This document shows positions 27,052 through 36,277 of a stretch of DNA of 64,000 bases, piece by piece. Origin of the DNA: Chitinophagales bacterium (GTDB lineage: Bacteria > Bacteroidota > Bacteroidia > Chitinophagales > JADIYW01). Location: assembly GCA_020636535.1 (NCBI GenBank), contig JACJXT010000011.1, positions 124,001-188,000 on the forward strand. Direction: 5' to 3'. Position 1 is the first letter of the stretch. Every line of letters begins with the position of its first letter. The notes below the pieces were generated by a model. It did not search any database. It was not told where the DNA came from and saw nothing but the letters and a program-made list of their open reading frames with translations. The position numbers were made by a program, and so were the translations under genes.

Positions 27052-28854
27052 CTACCTAATCAAATGTAGTGTTCCAGTTGCAGTGTATTGCTGTCCGTCT
27101 ACACCTTGGTATTCTATAAAATAGATATATGCATCCATTGGAGCTACTTCACCTTTGTAGTCGCCATACCAAGCTTCATCACGATTATTTGTACTAAACA
27201 CCATTTGATGCCATCTATTAAAAATTTTAAATGAATAACCAGTATCACTTGCTAAATACAAAAATGGTTTAATGCTTTTGTTTACACCTTGTGGAGCAAT
27301 TGCATTTGGCATAAATATTTTTGGTGTTGGCTTTAAACAAACTATATTCGACGAATTTCGCAGCAATTGTCTTGGTGTTGCATCATTCAAATTATAGTAT
27401 TCTGCAATAATCATAAAACAAATTTCAGTAATACTGTCTGCAGTATAATCAAATAAATCTTCGTAAACAGCTTGTTCTACATTATTGCCATAACTTCCAA
27501 AAAAACTCAACATACTATCTTGATAAGTATATACACTATAGTTAATGATTTGAGCACTATCGGTATAGAAATCGTTCCATTCAATATTACCAGTATTGCC
27601 TTTGTCTTCTTCTACTGTAAGATGAATAGTATTGGCAGCTTGAGAATAATGTTCTGCACCACAATTATCTGTAGTTACTACTCTATAATAAAATGAATTA
27701 TTACTCGGATTGGCAGCACCATCAACAAAAACAATTTGTGTACTATCTTGAAAAAATGGAGTAATTACAACTGGAGTAAAGGTAGTGCCATCTGGACTTC
27801 TTTGTAGTATAAACTTTTTAGGAGGCGTTGCAGAAGTGTCTTTCATATATTGAATGACAATATGATTATCTGCATTGATAGTTATAGCACGAATATAATC
27901 GTCTTCGTAGCTTTCTATTACATCAGAATTAATACATTGTTCATTAGAATAAGCAGTAAAACCATTGGGCAAATTAACCTTTACTCTAGCACATACAGTG
28001 GTCTGAGCTGGAATGTTTTGTATAATATAACTTGTGGCAGTATTATCAACTGTACCAACTGTAGCATAAGCTGCACTACCAAACTTTGCCTGAATTTCGT
28101 AATTGGTAGGCGTACCATTTTCGTATAAATAAGGCGACCAATTTACACTTACTGTTTTAGTACAAACATCTGGCGTATTAATGTTTAGCAAACAAGAACG
28201 ATGATCTTTATTGGTCAAAGCACCTTGATATCCTAATGGATCTTCGCAATATTCTAAAGTTCTAATTCTATAACTTACCACATCTGTATTTACATCTATC
28301 AATGCATCTGTAAAAGAAGTATTTGTTCTTCCAAAAATTGTGTCTGGCGTTGTATAATTATCTAAACTATTAAATACTAAATAGCCAACAACTTCGGGAT
28401 TTGTAGATCCATACCAGTTCACTTGCATCTGTCCGGAAACAACAGTAATGTCTTTTAATACAATTGCAGGTTGTGGTTTTATATCATCTAAAGTATCAGA
28501 AATACTTGGTGTTGGTGGATTTGGATTAGCACAACTACCTCTTTGAATAATATAAAAATATACATCGTCTATAGCACTTCCTGGATTTGGAATAGTGGTA
28601 GTAGATTGAAATTCATTAGTAACTGTAGTTAGTAAACTATAACTTCCATTTCTATTATTGATACTATAATATATTTCGTATTGTTGAAAGCATGGTCGGT
28701 TTGTAGGAATTAACCAAGACAAGACCACATCACTATTGCTATTTCTTACACAACGCAGTGTTGGTGGCTCAAAAATACCTTGAGCTAAACTGTTTAATGA
28801 AAACAGCATAGTAATTATTAATAGACGAATATGTTTATCCAACCACCACTTCAT
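27052..28854 (-). CDS. Secreted T9SS type B protein with FN3-like domains
   Basis: 600 residues. Signal peptide (LLIITMLFSLNSLAQ), about three or four fibronectin-III-like repeats (for example VVLSWLIPTNRPCFQQYEIY, VSVNWSPYLYENGTPTNYEIQ) with cysteines, then a gliding-motility-associated C-terminal (type B) domain: IFMPNAIAPQGVNKSIKPFL, FKIFNRWHQMVF, GDYKGEVAPMDAYIYFIEY. No enzymatic motif; likely a surface adhesin or structural protein. The start overlaps the end of the M16 gene by 20 bp, so it is the last gene of that unit. Confidence 0.85.
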   Translation of the reverse strand: MKWWLDKHIRLLIITMLFSLNSLAQGIFEPPTLRCVRNSNSDVVLSWLIPTNRPCFQQYEIYYSINNRNGSYSLLTTVTNEFQSTTTIPNPGSAIDDVYFYIIQRGSCANPNPPTPSISDTLDDIKPQPAIVLKDITVVSGQMQVNWYGSTNPEVVGYLVFNSLDNYTTPDTIFGRTNTSFTDALIDVNTDVVSYRIRTLEYCEDPLGYQGALTNKDHRSCLLNINTPDVCTKTVSVNWSPYLYENGTPTNYEIQAKFGSAAYATVGTVDNTATSYIIQNIPAQTTVCARVKVNLPNGFTAYSNEQCINSDVIESYEDDYIRAITINADNHIVIQYMKDTSATPPKKFILQRSPDGTTFTPVVITPFFQDSTQIVFVDGAANPSNNSFYYRVVTTDNCGAEHYSQAANTIHLTVEEDKGNTGNIEWNDFYTDSAQIINYSVYTYQDSMLSFFGSYGNNVEQAVYEDLFDYTADSITEICFMIIAEYYNLNDATPRQLLRNSSNIVCLKPTPKIFMPNAIAPQGVNKSIKPFLYLASDTGYSFKIFNRWHQMVFSTNNRDEAWYGDYKGEVAPMDAYIYFIEYQGVDGQQYTATGTLHLIR

Positions 28855-30097
28855 ATAAGTTGTTTAAAGTTAAATATTTCTGTGCAATAGACAACAACTC
28901 TTCTGCATTTGTTGCTTCAATACTGTTAACAAAGTAAGAAAATTTATCAATGTCAACACCTTCTACAGTATAGCTGGTATAAGTTCCCATACTATTAAAA
29001 GCACCATCGGTTTGTTTTAAATATCGTCCTAACAAATAATTTCTAGCCATATCTATTTCTTCATTGCTAATCTTCTCTTGTGTTAAACGATTTAATTCTT
29101 TATAAATTTCATCAATACACAATTTAATGTTCTCTTTATTAGTGTCTGTGTGAATTGCCCAAACACCATCAAACTTGTAAGGTTGCAACATCGAGTAAAT
29201 ACCATAAGTTAATCCTTTGTCTTCTCTAATATTATTCATCAATCTCGAACCAAAATAGCCACCAAAAATAGTATTGAGCAAAACAAATTTGCTATAATCA
29301 TCATTTTGTTTGTTAAACAAATGTTTGCCAATAATTACAGAACTTTGTACACTACTGTCTTTATGAATGTGGTGTTTTAATTGCGTACTACTATTTATAG
29401 TATAAGTATTTTGAGGAGTAACAGGAATATTTTTTTGCCAATTACCTAAATATTGTTCTAGCAATTGTAAGGTATTGTCTGAAACATTTCCGCCTATAAA
29501 AATTTTTAATTGTTTAGGATGCAATTGCTCTTGATAATACGACAATAATTCTGCTTGATTTACTGCTTCAATAATAGTTGCAGTTGTACTGTAACCATAA
29601 GGATGTTTATTGCCATATAAATCTTCGTTAAACGATTGCTGCGCTACAAAATCAGTTTTTTCAAGCTTAACAGAAAGTCTTGCCAAAGCATTTTTTTGGA
29701 ATAAGTCAATTTCATCTTCAGGAAAAATAATATCATTCAAACAAGTAACTAAGAGATTCAATGCTTGTTCTACATAAATACATAAACAACTTATATTTAT
29801 ATTAAATGTATTGTATCCAGCATGAGCAGACATGCTTACACCAAGTGCATCTATACTATTATTTATTTCATAAGATGTTTGATTAGCTGTTCCACTTTTA
29901 AATAAAGCAGCAACAGCATCAGCAATTAAAGGTGTTTTTTCTTGCCATCTACCACTATCAAACTGTAAGTGTATCTTAATGATTTCATTTTGTAGTCCAC
30001 CAAAAACAAAAACAGGAACACCATTGCTTAATTTAAAAGTATTTGGTGTTGGAAAAACAATATCTTTAATTGGATGTATTGTAGGTAGTATTGTCAT
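28835..30097 (-). CDS. M16-family peptidase-like subunit, non-catalytic type
   Basis: 420 residues, two-lobed M16 fold. The HxxEH zinc motif is missing: at its place the sequence reads RWQEKTPLIADAVAALF. The Arg/Tyr pair that closes the active site of the partner is conserved in FGSRLMNNIREDKGLTYGIYS. This matches the beta-type partner of two-gene M16 proteases, which supplies substrate-binding residues to the catalytic subunit encoded 3 bp upstream. Confidence 0.88.
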   Translation of the reverse strand: MTILPTIHPIKDIVFPTPNTFKLSNGVPVFVFGGLQNEIIKIHLQFDSGRWQEKTPLIADAVAALFKSGTANQTSYEINNSIDALGVSMSAHAGYNTFNINISCLCIYVEQALNLLVTCLNDIIFPEDEIDLFQKNALARLSVKLEKTDFVAQQSFNEDLYGNKHPYGYSTTATIIEAVNQAELLSYYQEQLHPKQLKIFIGGNVSDNTLQLLEQYLGNWQKNIPVTPQNTYTINSSTQLKHHIHKDSSVQSSVIIGKHLFNKQNDDYSKFVLLNTIFGGYFGSRLMNNIREDKGLTYGIYSMLQPYKFDGVWAIHTDTNKENIKLCIDEIYKELNRLTQEKISNEEIDMARNYLLGRYLKQTDGAFNSMGTYTSYTVEGVDIDKFSYFVNSIEATNAEELLSIAQKYLTLNNLYEVVVG

Positions 30098-30100
30098 ATT

Positions 30101-31336
30101 TTATTTTTTTAAATAATACAGCGTATTGCTTTTGGCTTTGGTTAAAAATTGTGTAGCATAGTTTTGAATATCTTCTGGTGTAATGTTATAATAGATTTCG
30201 GTTTCTTTATTTACCAAATCAATATCATCAATTAATTCAGAAAAAGCCAAACTAATCACTCTGTTCATTAAACTATAATCAGAAAAACTTATATGTGTTA
30301 ATAATTTATTTTTTATTTTATTTAACTCATCAGATTCAATGATATGTGCTTGTAACTTTTCTATTTCTTTCCAAATTAAATCGTATGCTTTATTTATGTC
30401 ATAATCATTCGCTACTTTTCCTTGAATAACAAACATACCTTCATCAATACTTCCACTAATGTAGGCATCAATGCTTACAAATGCTTTTTCAATCTTTACC
30501 AGTTGTTGTACCAATCTCGAAGCACTTCCAGTCGATAAAATATCTGTAATAATATCTGCAACATAGTATAACTTATTTTTTCTTTTAGGCATTCTAAAAG
30601 CCAAGTAAATAGCATTTAAAGGAACAGCATCGTGTACTGTTAGAGTTCTAGCTTCGGTTTGTTCTGCTTCATGCTGTATCGTTACCTTTCTTATATTATT
30701 TAAAGATATATTACCAAACCATTTTTCTGCTAAGTCAAACGCATTAGTAGCTTCAATATTTCCACCAACAACTAAAATAGCATTGTTCGGTTGATAAAAG
30801 TCTTTATAAAACTGTTGTACATCGCTCAGTTTTGCGTTTTCAATTTGTTCAATATTTTTACCAATAGTTGGCCAACTATAACTGTGCTTTTCATAAACCA
30901 TTGGTCTTAACAAATGCCAAGCATTACCATACGGTTGATTGAGATAATTTTCTTTAAACTCTTCAATCACTACTTTTTGCTGTACAGATAAACTGCGTTC
31001 GTTAATATCTAACTGATGCATTCTGTCAGCTTCTAAACACAAACCAATTTCAACATTTTGCTTAGGCAGAAAGTCATAGTAATTAGTATAGTCATTATTG
31101 GTAAATGCATTATTACTGCCTCCAGCTTGTTGTATTGGATGATCAAAATTTGGAAAAGATTTTGTTCCACCAAACATTAAATGTTCAAACAAATGAGTAA
31201 AACCAGTTAAGTGTGCATCTTCATGTTTAGCACCAACATTATATAAAATATTGACCATAGTAAAAGGTGTAGTCGTATCATGATGATGAATAACTTTAAG
31301 TCCGTTTGAAAGCACTTGTTTTGTGTACTGAATCAT
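30101..31336 (-). CDS. M16-family zinc peptidase, catalytic subunit
   Basis: 411 residues. Inverted zinc motif HLFEH (His48, Glu51, His52) followed about 75 residues later by Glu125/Glu126 in VVIEEFKENY. No signal peptide is obvious, so the site of action is unclear; similar pairs in Bacteroidota degrade short peptides. First gene of a unit with the non-catalytic M16 partner and the T9SS type B protein. Confidence 0.92.
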   Translation of the reverse strand: MIQYTKQVLSNGLKVIHHHDTTTPFTMVNILYNVGAKHEDAHLTGFTHLFEHLMFGGTKSFPNFDHPIQQAGGSNNAFTNNDYTNYYDFLPKQNVEIGLCLEADRMHQLDINERSLSVQQKVVIEEFKENYLNQPYGNAWHLLRPMVYEKHSYSWPTIGKNIEQIENAKLSDVQQFYKDFYQPNNAILVVGGNIEATNAFDLAEKWFGNISLNNIRKVTIQHEAEQTEARTLTVHDAVPLNAIYLAFRMPKRKNKLYYVADIITDILSTGSASRLVQQLVKIEKAFVSIDAYISGSIDEGMFVIQGKVANDYDINKAYDLIWKEIEKLQAHIIESDELNKIKNKLLTHISFSDYSLMNRVISLAFSELIDDIDLVNKETEIYYNITPEDIQNYATQFLTKAKSNTLYYLKK

Positions 31337-31425
31337 GTTGCAAAATTAAGATTTTATAAACCATTTAAAACAAAACAATATTAATGATGTTTAAATTTTG
31401 AATTTTTATAGATTATATTACGAAC

Positions 31426-31592
31426 GACCTACAATAAATTTAGTGAGAACAAATAAAAAAGCGTTAAGAAAATCTTGTTGTTTGAGCGAAGCGAGTTTCA
31501 AGATTTTTAGCTTTTTTAAGTAGTTCGAATGTTAAGAATTTATTGCAGTCTTGACTTTTTGGTTCGTTTTGTGTCAAGACAAAATGAACAAA
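31426..31592 (+). repeat. Dispersed structured repeat, copy 2
   Basis: Begins GACCTACAATAAATTTAG and ends near ACAAAATGAACAAAG. The first inverted repeat (AAAATCTTG/CAAGATTTT) is identical to copy 1. The second reads GTTCGTTTTGT-gtcaag-ACAAAATGAAC: base changes on both arms relative to copy 1 keep the stem (one G-T wobble). Occupies much of the 435-bp gap 31337-31771. Confidence 0.85.
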
Positions 31593-31673
31593 GTATAAAT
31601 TATGGTGTAGATTTTATATCTGAAACATCCGAATCAATTTATAATACATATTTTGTATTAATTTTTTTCGTGC

Positions 31674-31695
31674 TGTCGGAAGGAAACATCCGACA
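31674..31695. repeat. Short hairpin related to the one at 59174
   Basis: TGTCGGA-N8-TCCGACA preceded by TTTTCGTGC. The string TTTTCGTGCTGTCGG recurs at 59166-59180, where it forms a terminator-like hairpin. Confidence 0.55.
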
Positions 31696-31730
31696 TGTTC
31701 TTATTCACAAGTATTCTAGATATAAAATAA

Positions 31731-31764
31731 TTTTTGAATTTTTCTATAATTGAGCGTAGCTTTG
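31731..31764 (+). promoter_or_regulatory. Promoter for mqnC
   Basis: TTTTTG (31731-31736), 20 nt, TAGCTTTG (31757-31764): full consensus. The mqnC ATG is only 7 nt further, giving a very short or absent leader. Confidence 0.75.
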
Positions 31765-31771
31765 CACTATC

Positions 31772-32896
31772 ATGAATTTATCAACGATATATCAAAAAGC
31801 ATTAAACTTCGAAAATCTTACAATAGAAGAAGGTGTCTTTTTATATCATCATGCAGCAACAGCAGAATTAATGGAAATAGGTCATCAACTTCGATTAATT
31901 CAGAAACCAGACAATATTGTTACTTGGCAGATAGATAGAAACTTGAATACTACCAATGTTTGTGTTGCCAATTGTAAATTCTGTAATTTTTATAGAAAAC
32001 CAGGTGATGTGCATGCTTACATCACAGATATTGAAACTTATAAAAGAAAAATAGACGAAACCATTAAATATGGCGGTGATCAATTATTATTACAAGGAGG
32101 TCATCATCCAGATTTAGGTTTAGATTTTTATGTCGATTTATTTAAACAACTTAAAATATTATATCCAAATATACGATTACATGCATTAGGTCCGCCAGAA
32201 ATTGCACACATTTGTAAGCTCAGTAATAAATCACACCATGAAGTTTTAAGTGTATTAAAAGCTGCAGGATTAGATTCATTGCCAGGTGCTGGTGCAGAAA
32301 TTTTAAACGACAGAGTACGAAGATTATTAGCCAAAGGCAAATGTACAGGACAAGAGTGGTTGCAAATAATGGAAGTAGCACATCAGTTACATATTACTAC
32401 TTCTGCAACGATGATGTTTGGACATATAGAAACCATAGAAGAAAGAATGCAACACTTAGTTTGGATAAGAGAAACACAAGCTAAGAAACCTTCATCAGCA
32501 AAAGGATTCAATGCATTTATTGCTTGGCCATTTCAAGACGAAGGCACATTATTAAAAAGAATGCGTAATATTTCTAATACAGTAACAGGCGATGAATATA
32601 TTAGAATGGTAGCAATAAGTAGAATGATGTTGCCAAACATAAAAAACATACAAGCATCGTGGTTAACAGTTGGAGAACAAGTAGCACAAATGGCATTATA
32701 TGCAGGAGCTAACGACTTTGGTTCCATTATGATAGAAGAAAATGTAGTATCTGTTGCAGGTGCACCACATCGTTATACTTTTAAGACCATTCAAAATGCT
32801 ATAAAAAAAGCAGGATTCCAAGCACAGCTAAGAAATCAAGAATACGATTTTAGAGAGCTACCAACTAATATACAAGAACAAGTGATTGATTATTAA
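31772..32896 (+). CDS. mqnC: Cyclic dehypoxanthinyl futalosine synthase
   Basis: 374-residue radical SAM enzyme of the futalosine route to menaquinone. The [4Fe-4S] motif is CVANCKFC (Cys64, Cys68, Cys71). QLLLQGGHHPDLGLDFY, LHALGPPEIAH, GLDSLPGAGAEILNDRVRR and TTSATMMFGHIETIEERM are MqnC-type; MqnE, its paralogue, differs in these stretches. Other mqn genes are not in the window. Menaquinone is the expected respiratory quinone, consistent with the ATP synthase nearby. Confidence 0.93.
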   Translation: MNLSTIYQKALNFENLTIEEGVFLYHHAATAELMEIGHQLRLIQKPDNIVTWQIDRNLNTTNVCVANCKFCNFYRKPGDVHAYITDIETYKRKIDETIKYGGDQLLLQGGHHPDLGLDFYVDLFKQLKILYPNIRLHALGPPEIAHICKLSNKSHHEVLSVLKAAGLDSLPGAGAEILNDRVRRLLAKGKCTGQEWLQIMEVAHQLHITTSATMMFGHIETIEERMQHLVWIRETQAKKPSSAKGFNAFIAWPFQDEGTLLKRMRNISNTVTGDEYIRMVAISRMMLPNIKNIQASWLTVGEQVAQMALYAGANDFGSIMIEENVVSVAGAPHRYTFKTIQNAIKKAGFQAQLRNQEYDFRELPTNIQEQVIDY

Positions 32897-32963
32897 GCAT
32901 TCTTAACAAAATTAACAACATTTAGTACAACAAATGTTTTCAATTTTTTCACTCAAAATTTAC

Positions 32964-32995
32964 TTTTAACTAAAAAAATCCAATAAATACTTTTG
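32964..32995 (+). promoter_or_regulatory. Promoter candidate for the SusC/SusD unit
   Basis: TTTT (32964-32967), 20 nt, TACTTTTG (32988-32995). The -7 box is exact; the -33 has T in place of G. The SusC ATG lies 78 nt further, an unusually long leader for this window. Confidence 0.5.
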
Positions 32996-33072
32996 TTTTA
33001 TAAAATATTGTCTTAATATTGCAGTTGACAAAGTATAGATTATTAAATATTTTTAACAAACTGAACAGTTTT

Positions 33073-36000
33073 ATGAAGAAAAAATTAGTTTTTTGGCTAC
33101 TTGGATTGATACTCTCGGTTCAAGTATTTGCACAAACAAGGACAATTAGTGGTACTGTTACAGACGCTGCAACAGGCGAGGCACTAATCGGAGTAAATGT
33201 TACAGGAAAAGGTACCGATGTAGGTACTGTAACTGACATTGACGGAAATTACACCTTAGAATTAGCTAAAGACATTACGGCTTTAGTTTTTTCTTATGTT
33301 GGCTTTACAACCATTGAGAAGCCAATTACATCTTTAGTTATAAATGCAGCTATGGGTGAAGACGCACAATTAATGGACGAAGTAGTTATTACAGGTATGC
33401 AAATCAAAAGAGAAAAAAGAAGTACCTCTTTTGCAACACAAACTATTTCAGGAGATGATTTAAATAAAACATCTAGTAATGCATTAAGTGCTTTACAAGG
33501 AAAGGTTGCTGGGGTTAAAATTAACTCCACCTCTGGACAAATAGGTTCGTCTACTCGTATAGTTATTAGAGGAGAGAAATCTTTAACTGGAGATAATAAT
33601 GCATTAATTGTTGTCGATGGGGTACCAATCAATAACTCAAATCAGGTATCTGATAACTTTGTTAACGATGTGAAAGATTACGGTAATAGAGGTATGGATT
33701 TAAATCCAGAAGATATTGAGTCTACTCAAATTTTAAGTGGTCCAGCAGCTGTGGCCTTATATGGTACAAGAGGTGCAAATGGTGTTATCTTAATTACTAC
33801 CAAATCTGGTAAAATGAAAGATGACAATTTTAAAGTATCTATCAAGAGTGGGATGACTTTTGATAAGGTTTATAATGTTTTAGAAAGACAAAATCAATAT
33901 GGTGAAGGATATTACCCTAGTGGAATTGTAAATGGAGAGAACTTTTCTTGGGGACCTGCTTTTGATGGAATTATAAGACCATGGACATCTCCAATACAGA
34001 CTGAAAATGGTGTTTCTCAATTAATAAGACCATATTCAGCAATAGATAATCATTTAGAATCATTTTTTAATACAGGAATTACTTTAGATAATAATGTTTC
34101 AATTCAAGGAAATAATGATAAATTTACTTATTATTTATCTTATGGGAATTTAAATAATACGGGAATATTACCATATTCATATTATAAAAGACATAATGTC
34201 ACATTTAATGCAAGTGCAGATCTTTCTGATAAATTTTCAACAAGCTTTGGAGTTAAATATGTAAATATTAAGCAAGATTCTAAAGTAAGCGGTAGAGAGT
34301 TTGCAAATCCTTATATGGCAGCAATTCAAACTCCAGTGAATATCCCTTTTCATGAACTAAGAGACTACAATAGCCCTTATCAAGACCTTGCTGGTTACTA
34401 TGGATCATATACGCCTAATCCATATTTTATATTAGCAAATACTTTCAATGAAAATTATGTTCATAACATAATTGGTAATTTTGAATTGAATTATAAGCCA
34501 ATTGAGGATTTAACTTTAACTGCTCGTTTTGGGGATAATATTATTATTCAAAATATTGAGGAGAAACAACCAAAATATGATTATACTTTAGATAACTTTA
34601 ATCCAGATAATTTAGGTGGAGAAAGAAGTAGCAGTATAGGATCCTATAATGCATATGCATATACTAAGAATGACTTATCTGCAGATTTAATGGCTACTTA
34701 TAATAAAAACTTTGCTAAAGACTTTAATATATCATTAATTGGCGGTTTATCTTATTTTGAACAGTCTTCAAAAGCTGTTGCTGGATTTACTCAAGGAGGA
34801 CTTGTTGTTCCTAACTTTTATAGTTTAAGTAACTCAAGTCAAACTCCTCTGGCTACAAATAGTTTAAGTAAAAAGAGACTATTAGGATTATTTGCTAATA
34901 TGAATTTTGGATTTAAAAATATGCTATTTTTAGAGTACTCTGCTAGAAATGATTGGTCTTCTACTTTACCTCTTGGTAATAACAATTATTTCTACCAAGC
35001 AGGGGGCGTTTCTTTTGTTCCTACAGAGTTGTTTAAAAATAAATGGGTAAATTACATTAAAATTAGAGGAAATGCAGGAACTTCAGGAAAAGATGCTCCA
35101 ACATATAGGTTAGCATCTGTTTATGTATCAAATCCAGCATTTGATGATTATTCAGTTACGGAATATCAAACGCTTTTTCCTGTAATTGCTCAAGATGGTT
35201 CAACAATTAGTGGTTATACTGCAGGTAATAGAATTGGAAATCCAGATTTAAAGCCAGAATTGACATTTAAATGGGAAGTTGGAGCTGATGTTTCTTTTTT
35301 TGATGATAGAGTAAGAACTTCATATACATACTATCAAGAAAAATCTAAAAATCTTATTGTTGATGTTTCACTGCCAGGATCCTCTGGGTATACGGTGTTA
35401 ACTAAAAATGTAGGAAAGGTATCAAACAAAGGACACGAATTAACTGTATTTGCTACTCCGATAAGAAATATTAAGAATGTAACTTGGGATTTAAGACTTG
35501 CGTTTTCCAAAAATAATAATTTAGTTGAAAAAGTTTCTGATGAAACGAGTGAGCTTACAATTGGTGGTTCTACTGTAGCCAATACTAATGCTATAGAAGG
35601 AAAACCATTTGGTGTTTGGAAGGTTAAAGATTACTTGTATGATTCTATAGGTAGAATTATTGTTGGTTCAGATGGTATTCCTTTGACTAGTGCTTCTACA
35701 GTGGAAACTGATTTTACTACACAACCTAAGTATTTAATGGGTTTTGGCTCAACTTTATCTTGGAAAGGGTTATCTATTGATGTTCAATTTGATATGAGTA
35801 AAGGAGGTTATTTTTGGTCAGGTACAAGAGAATTGGCTGAATTTAATGGCACATCTGTTACAACATTGCAAAATAATAGAGAACCGTACTTAGTTCCTAA
35901 TTCTGTAGTAGATAATGGAGATGGCACATATTCAGAAAATACTGTTGCTGTTGTGGATCCATATCAATTATTTGGTTCAAAGTCAGCCGATATTAATTAT

Positions 36001-36261
36001 ATAATAGATGCGTCCTATATTAAATTAAGAGAAGCCAGTATATCTTACTCTTTACCATCAAAATTATTTAAGAATGTTCCTTTGTCTGGGGTTACATTTT
36101 CAGTTGTGGGAAGAAATTTGAAATTTTGGTTCGCTGAAGATAATTTATTTGCAGATCCTGAGGCCAATTCATATGGTGGAGCAGGAAATGTTCAAGGATA
36201 TGAAGTTGCAACAACACCTCCTGCGAGAAGTTATGGGTTTAATGTGAAAATTGATTTTTAA
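33073..36261 (+). CDS. SusC/RagA-type TonB-dependent outer-membrane transporter
   Basis: 1062 residues from ATG 33073, which gives a clean signal peptide (KKKLVFWLLGLILSVQVFAQ); an upstream TTG 33019 adds 18 residues and is unlikely. Mature N-terminus is a carboxypeptidase-regulatory-like domain (RTISGTVTDAATGEALIGVN), then a TonB-box/plug region (MDEVVITGMQIKREKRS, SALQGKVAGVKI, IVIRGEKSLTGDNNALIVVDG) and a 22-strand barrel ending in KIDF. Imports oligomeric nutrients together with SusD; the substrate is not predictable from neighbours as no glycoside hydrolase is present. Confidence 0.95.
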   Translation: MKKKLVFWLLGLILSVQVFAQTRTISGTVTDAATGEALIGVNVTGKGTDVGTVTDIDGNYTLELAKDITALVFSYVGFTTIEKPITSLVINAAMGEDAQLMDEVVITGMQIKREKRSTSFATQTISGDDLNKTSSNALSALQGKVAGVKINSTSGQIGSSTRIVIRGEKSLTGDNNALIVVDGVPINNSNQVSDNFVNDVKDYGNRGMDLNPEDIESTQILSGPAAVALYGTRGANGVILITTKSGKMKDDNFKVSIKSGMTFDKVYNVLERQNQYGEGYYPSGIVNGENFSWGPAFDGIIRPWTSPIQTENGVSQLIRPYSAIDNHLESFFNTGITLDNNVSIQGNNDKFTYYLSYGNLNNTGILPYSYYKRHNVTFNASADLSDKFSTSFGVKYVNIKQDSKVSGREFANPYMAAIQTPVNIPFHELRDYNSPYQDLAGYYGSYTPNPYFILANTFNENYVHNIIGNFELNYKPIEDLTLTARFGDNIIIQNIEEKQPKYDYTLDNFNPDNLGGERSSSIGSYNAYAYTKNDLSADLMATYNKNFAKDFNISLIGGLSYFEQSSKAVAGFTQGGLVVPNFYSLSNSSQTPLATNSLSKKRLLGLFANMNFGFKNMLFLEYSARNDWSSTLPLGNNNYFYQAGGVSFVPTELFKNKWVNYIKIRGNAGTSGKDAPTYRLASVYVSNPAFDDYSVTEYQTLFPVIAQDGSTISGYTAGNRIGNPDLKPELTFKWEVGADVSFFDDRVRTSYTYYQEKSKNLIVDVSLPGSSGYTVLTKNVGKVSNKGHELTVFATPIRNIKNVTWDLRLAFSKNNNLVEKVSDETSELTIGGSTVANTNAIEGKPFGVWKVKDYLYDSIGRIIVGSDGIPLTSASTVETDFTTQPKYLMGFGSTLSWKGLSIDVQFDMSKGGYFWSGTRELAEFNGTSVTTLQNNREPYLVPNSVVDNGDGTYSENTVAVVDPYQLFGSKSADINYIIDASYIKLREASISYSLPSKLFKNVPLSGVTFSVVGRNLKFWFAEDNLFADPEANSYGGAGNVQGYEVATTPPARSYGFNVKIDF

Positions 36262-36277
36262 ATTTAAAAGTAATAAG

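Noticed and set aside
28835..30097. M16 protein as a decayed protease because HxxEH is absent
   Set aside because: Loss of the zinc motif is normal for the non-catalytic partner; the Arg/Tyr site is kept and the gene is paired with a catalytic subunit.
31529..31753. ORF across repeat copy 2
   Set aside because: It lies in the dispersed repeat; the other copies do not keep the frame.
33019..33072. TTG 33019 as start of the SusC gene
   Set aside because: The signal peptide begins at ATG 33073.
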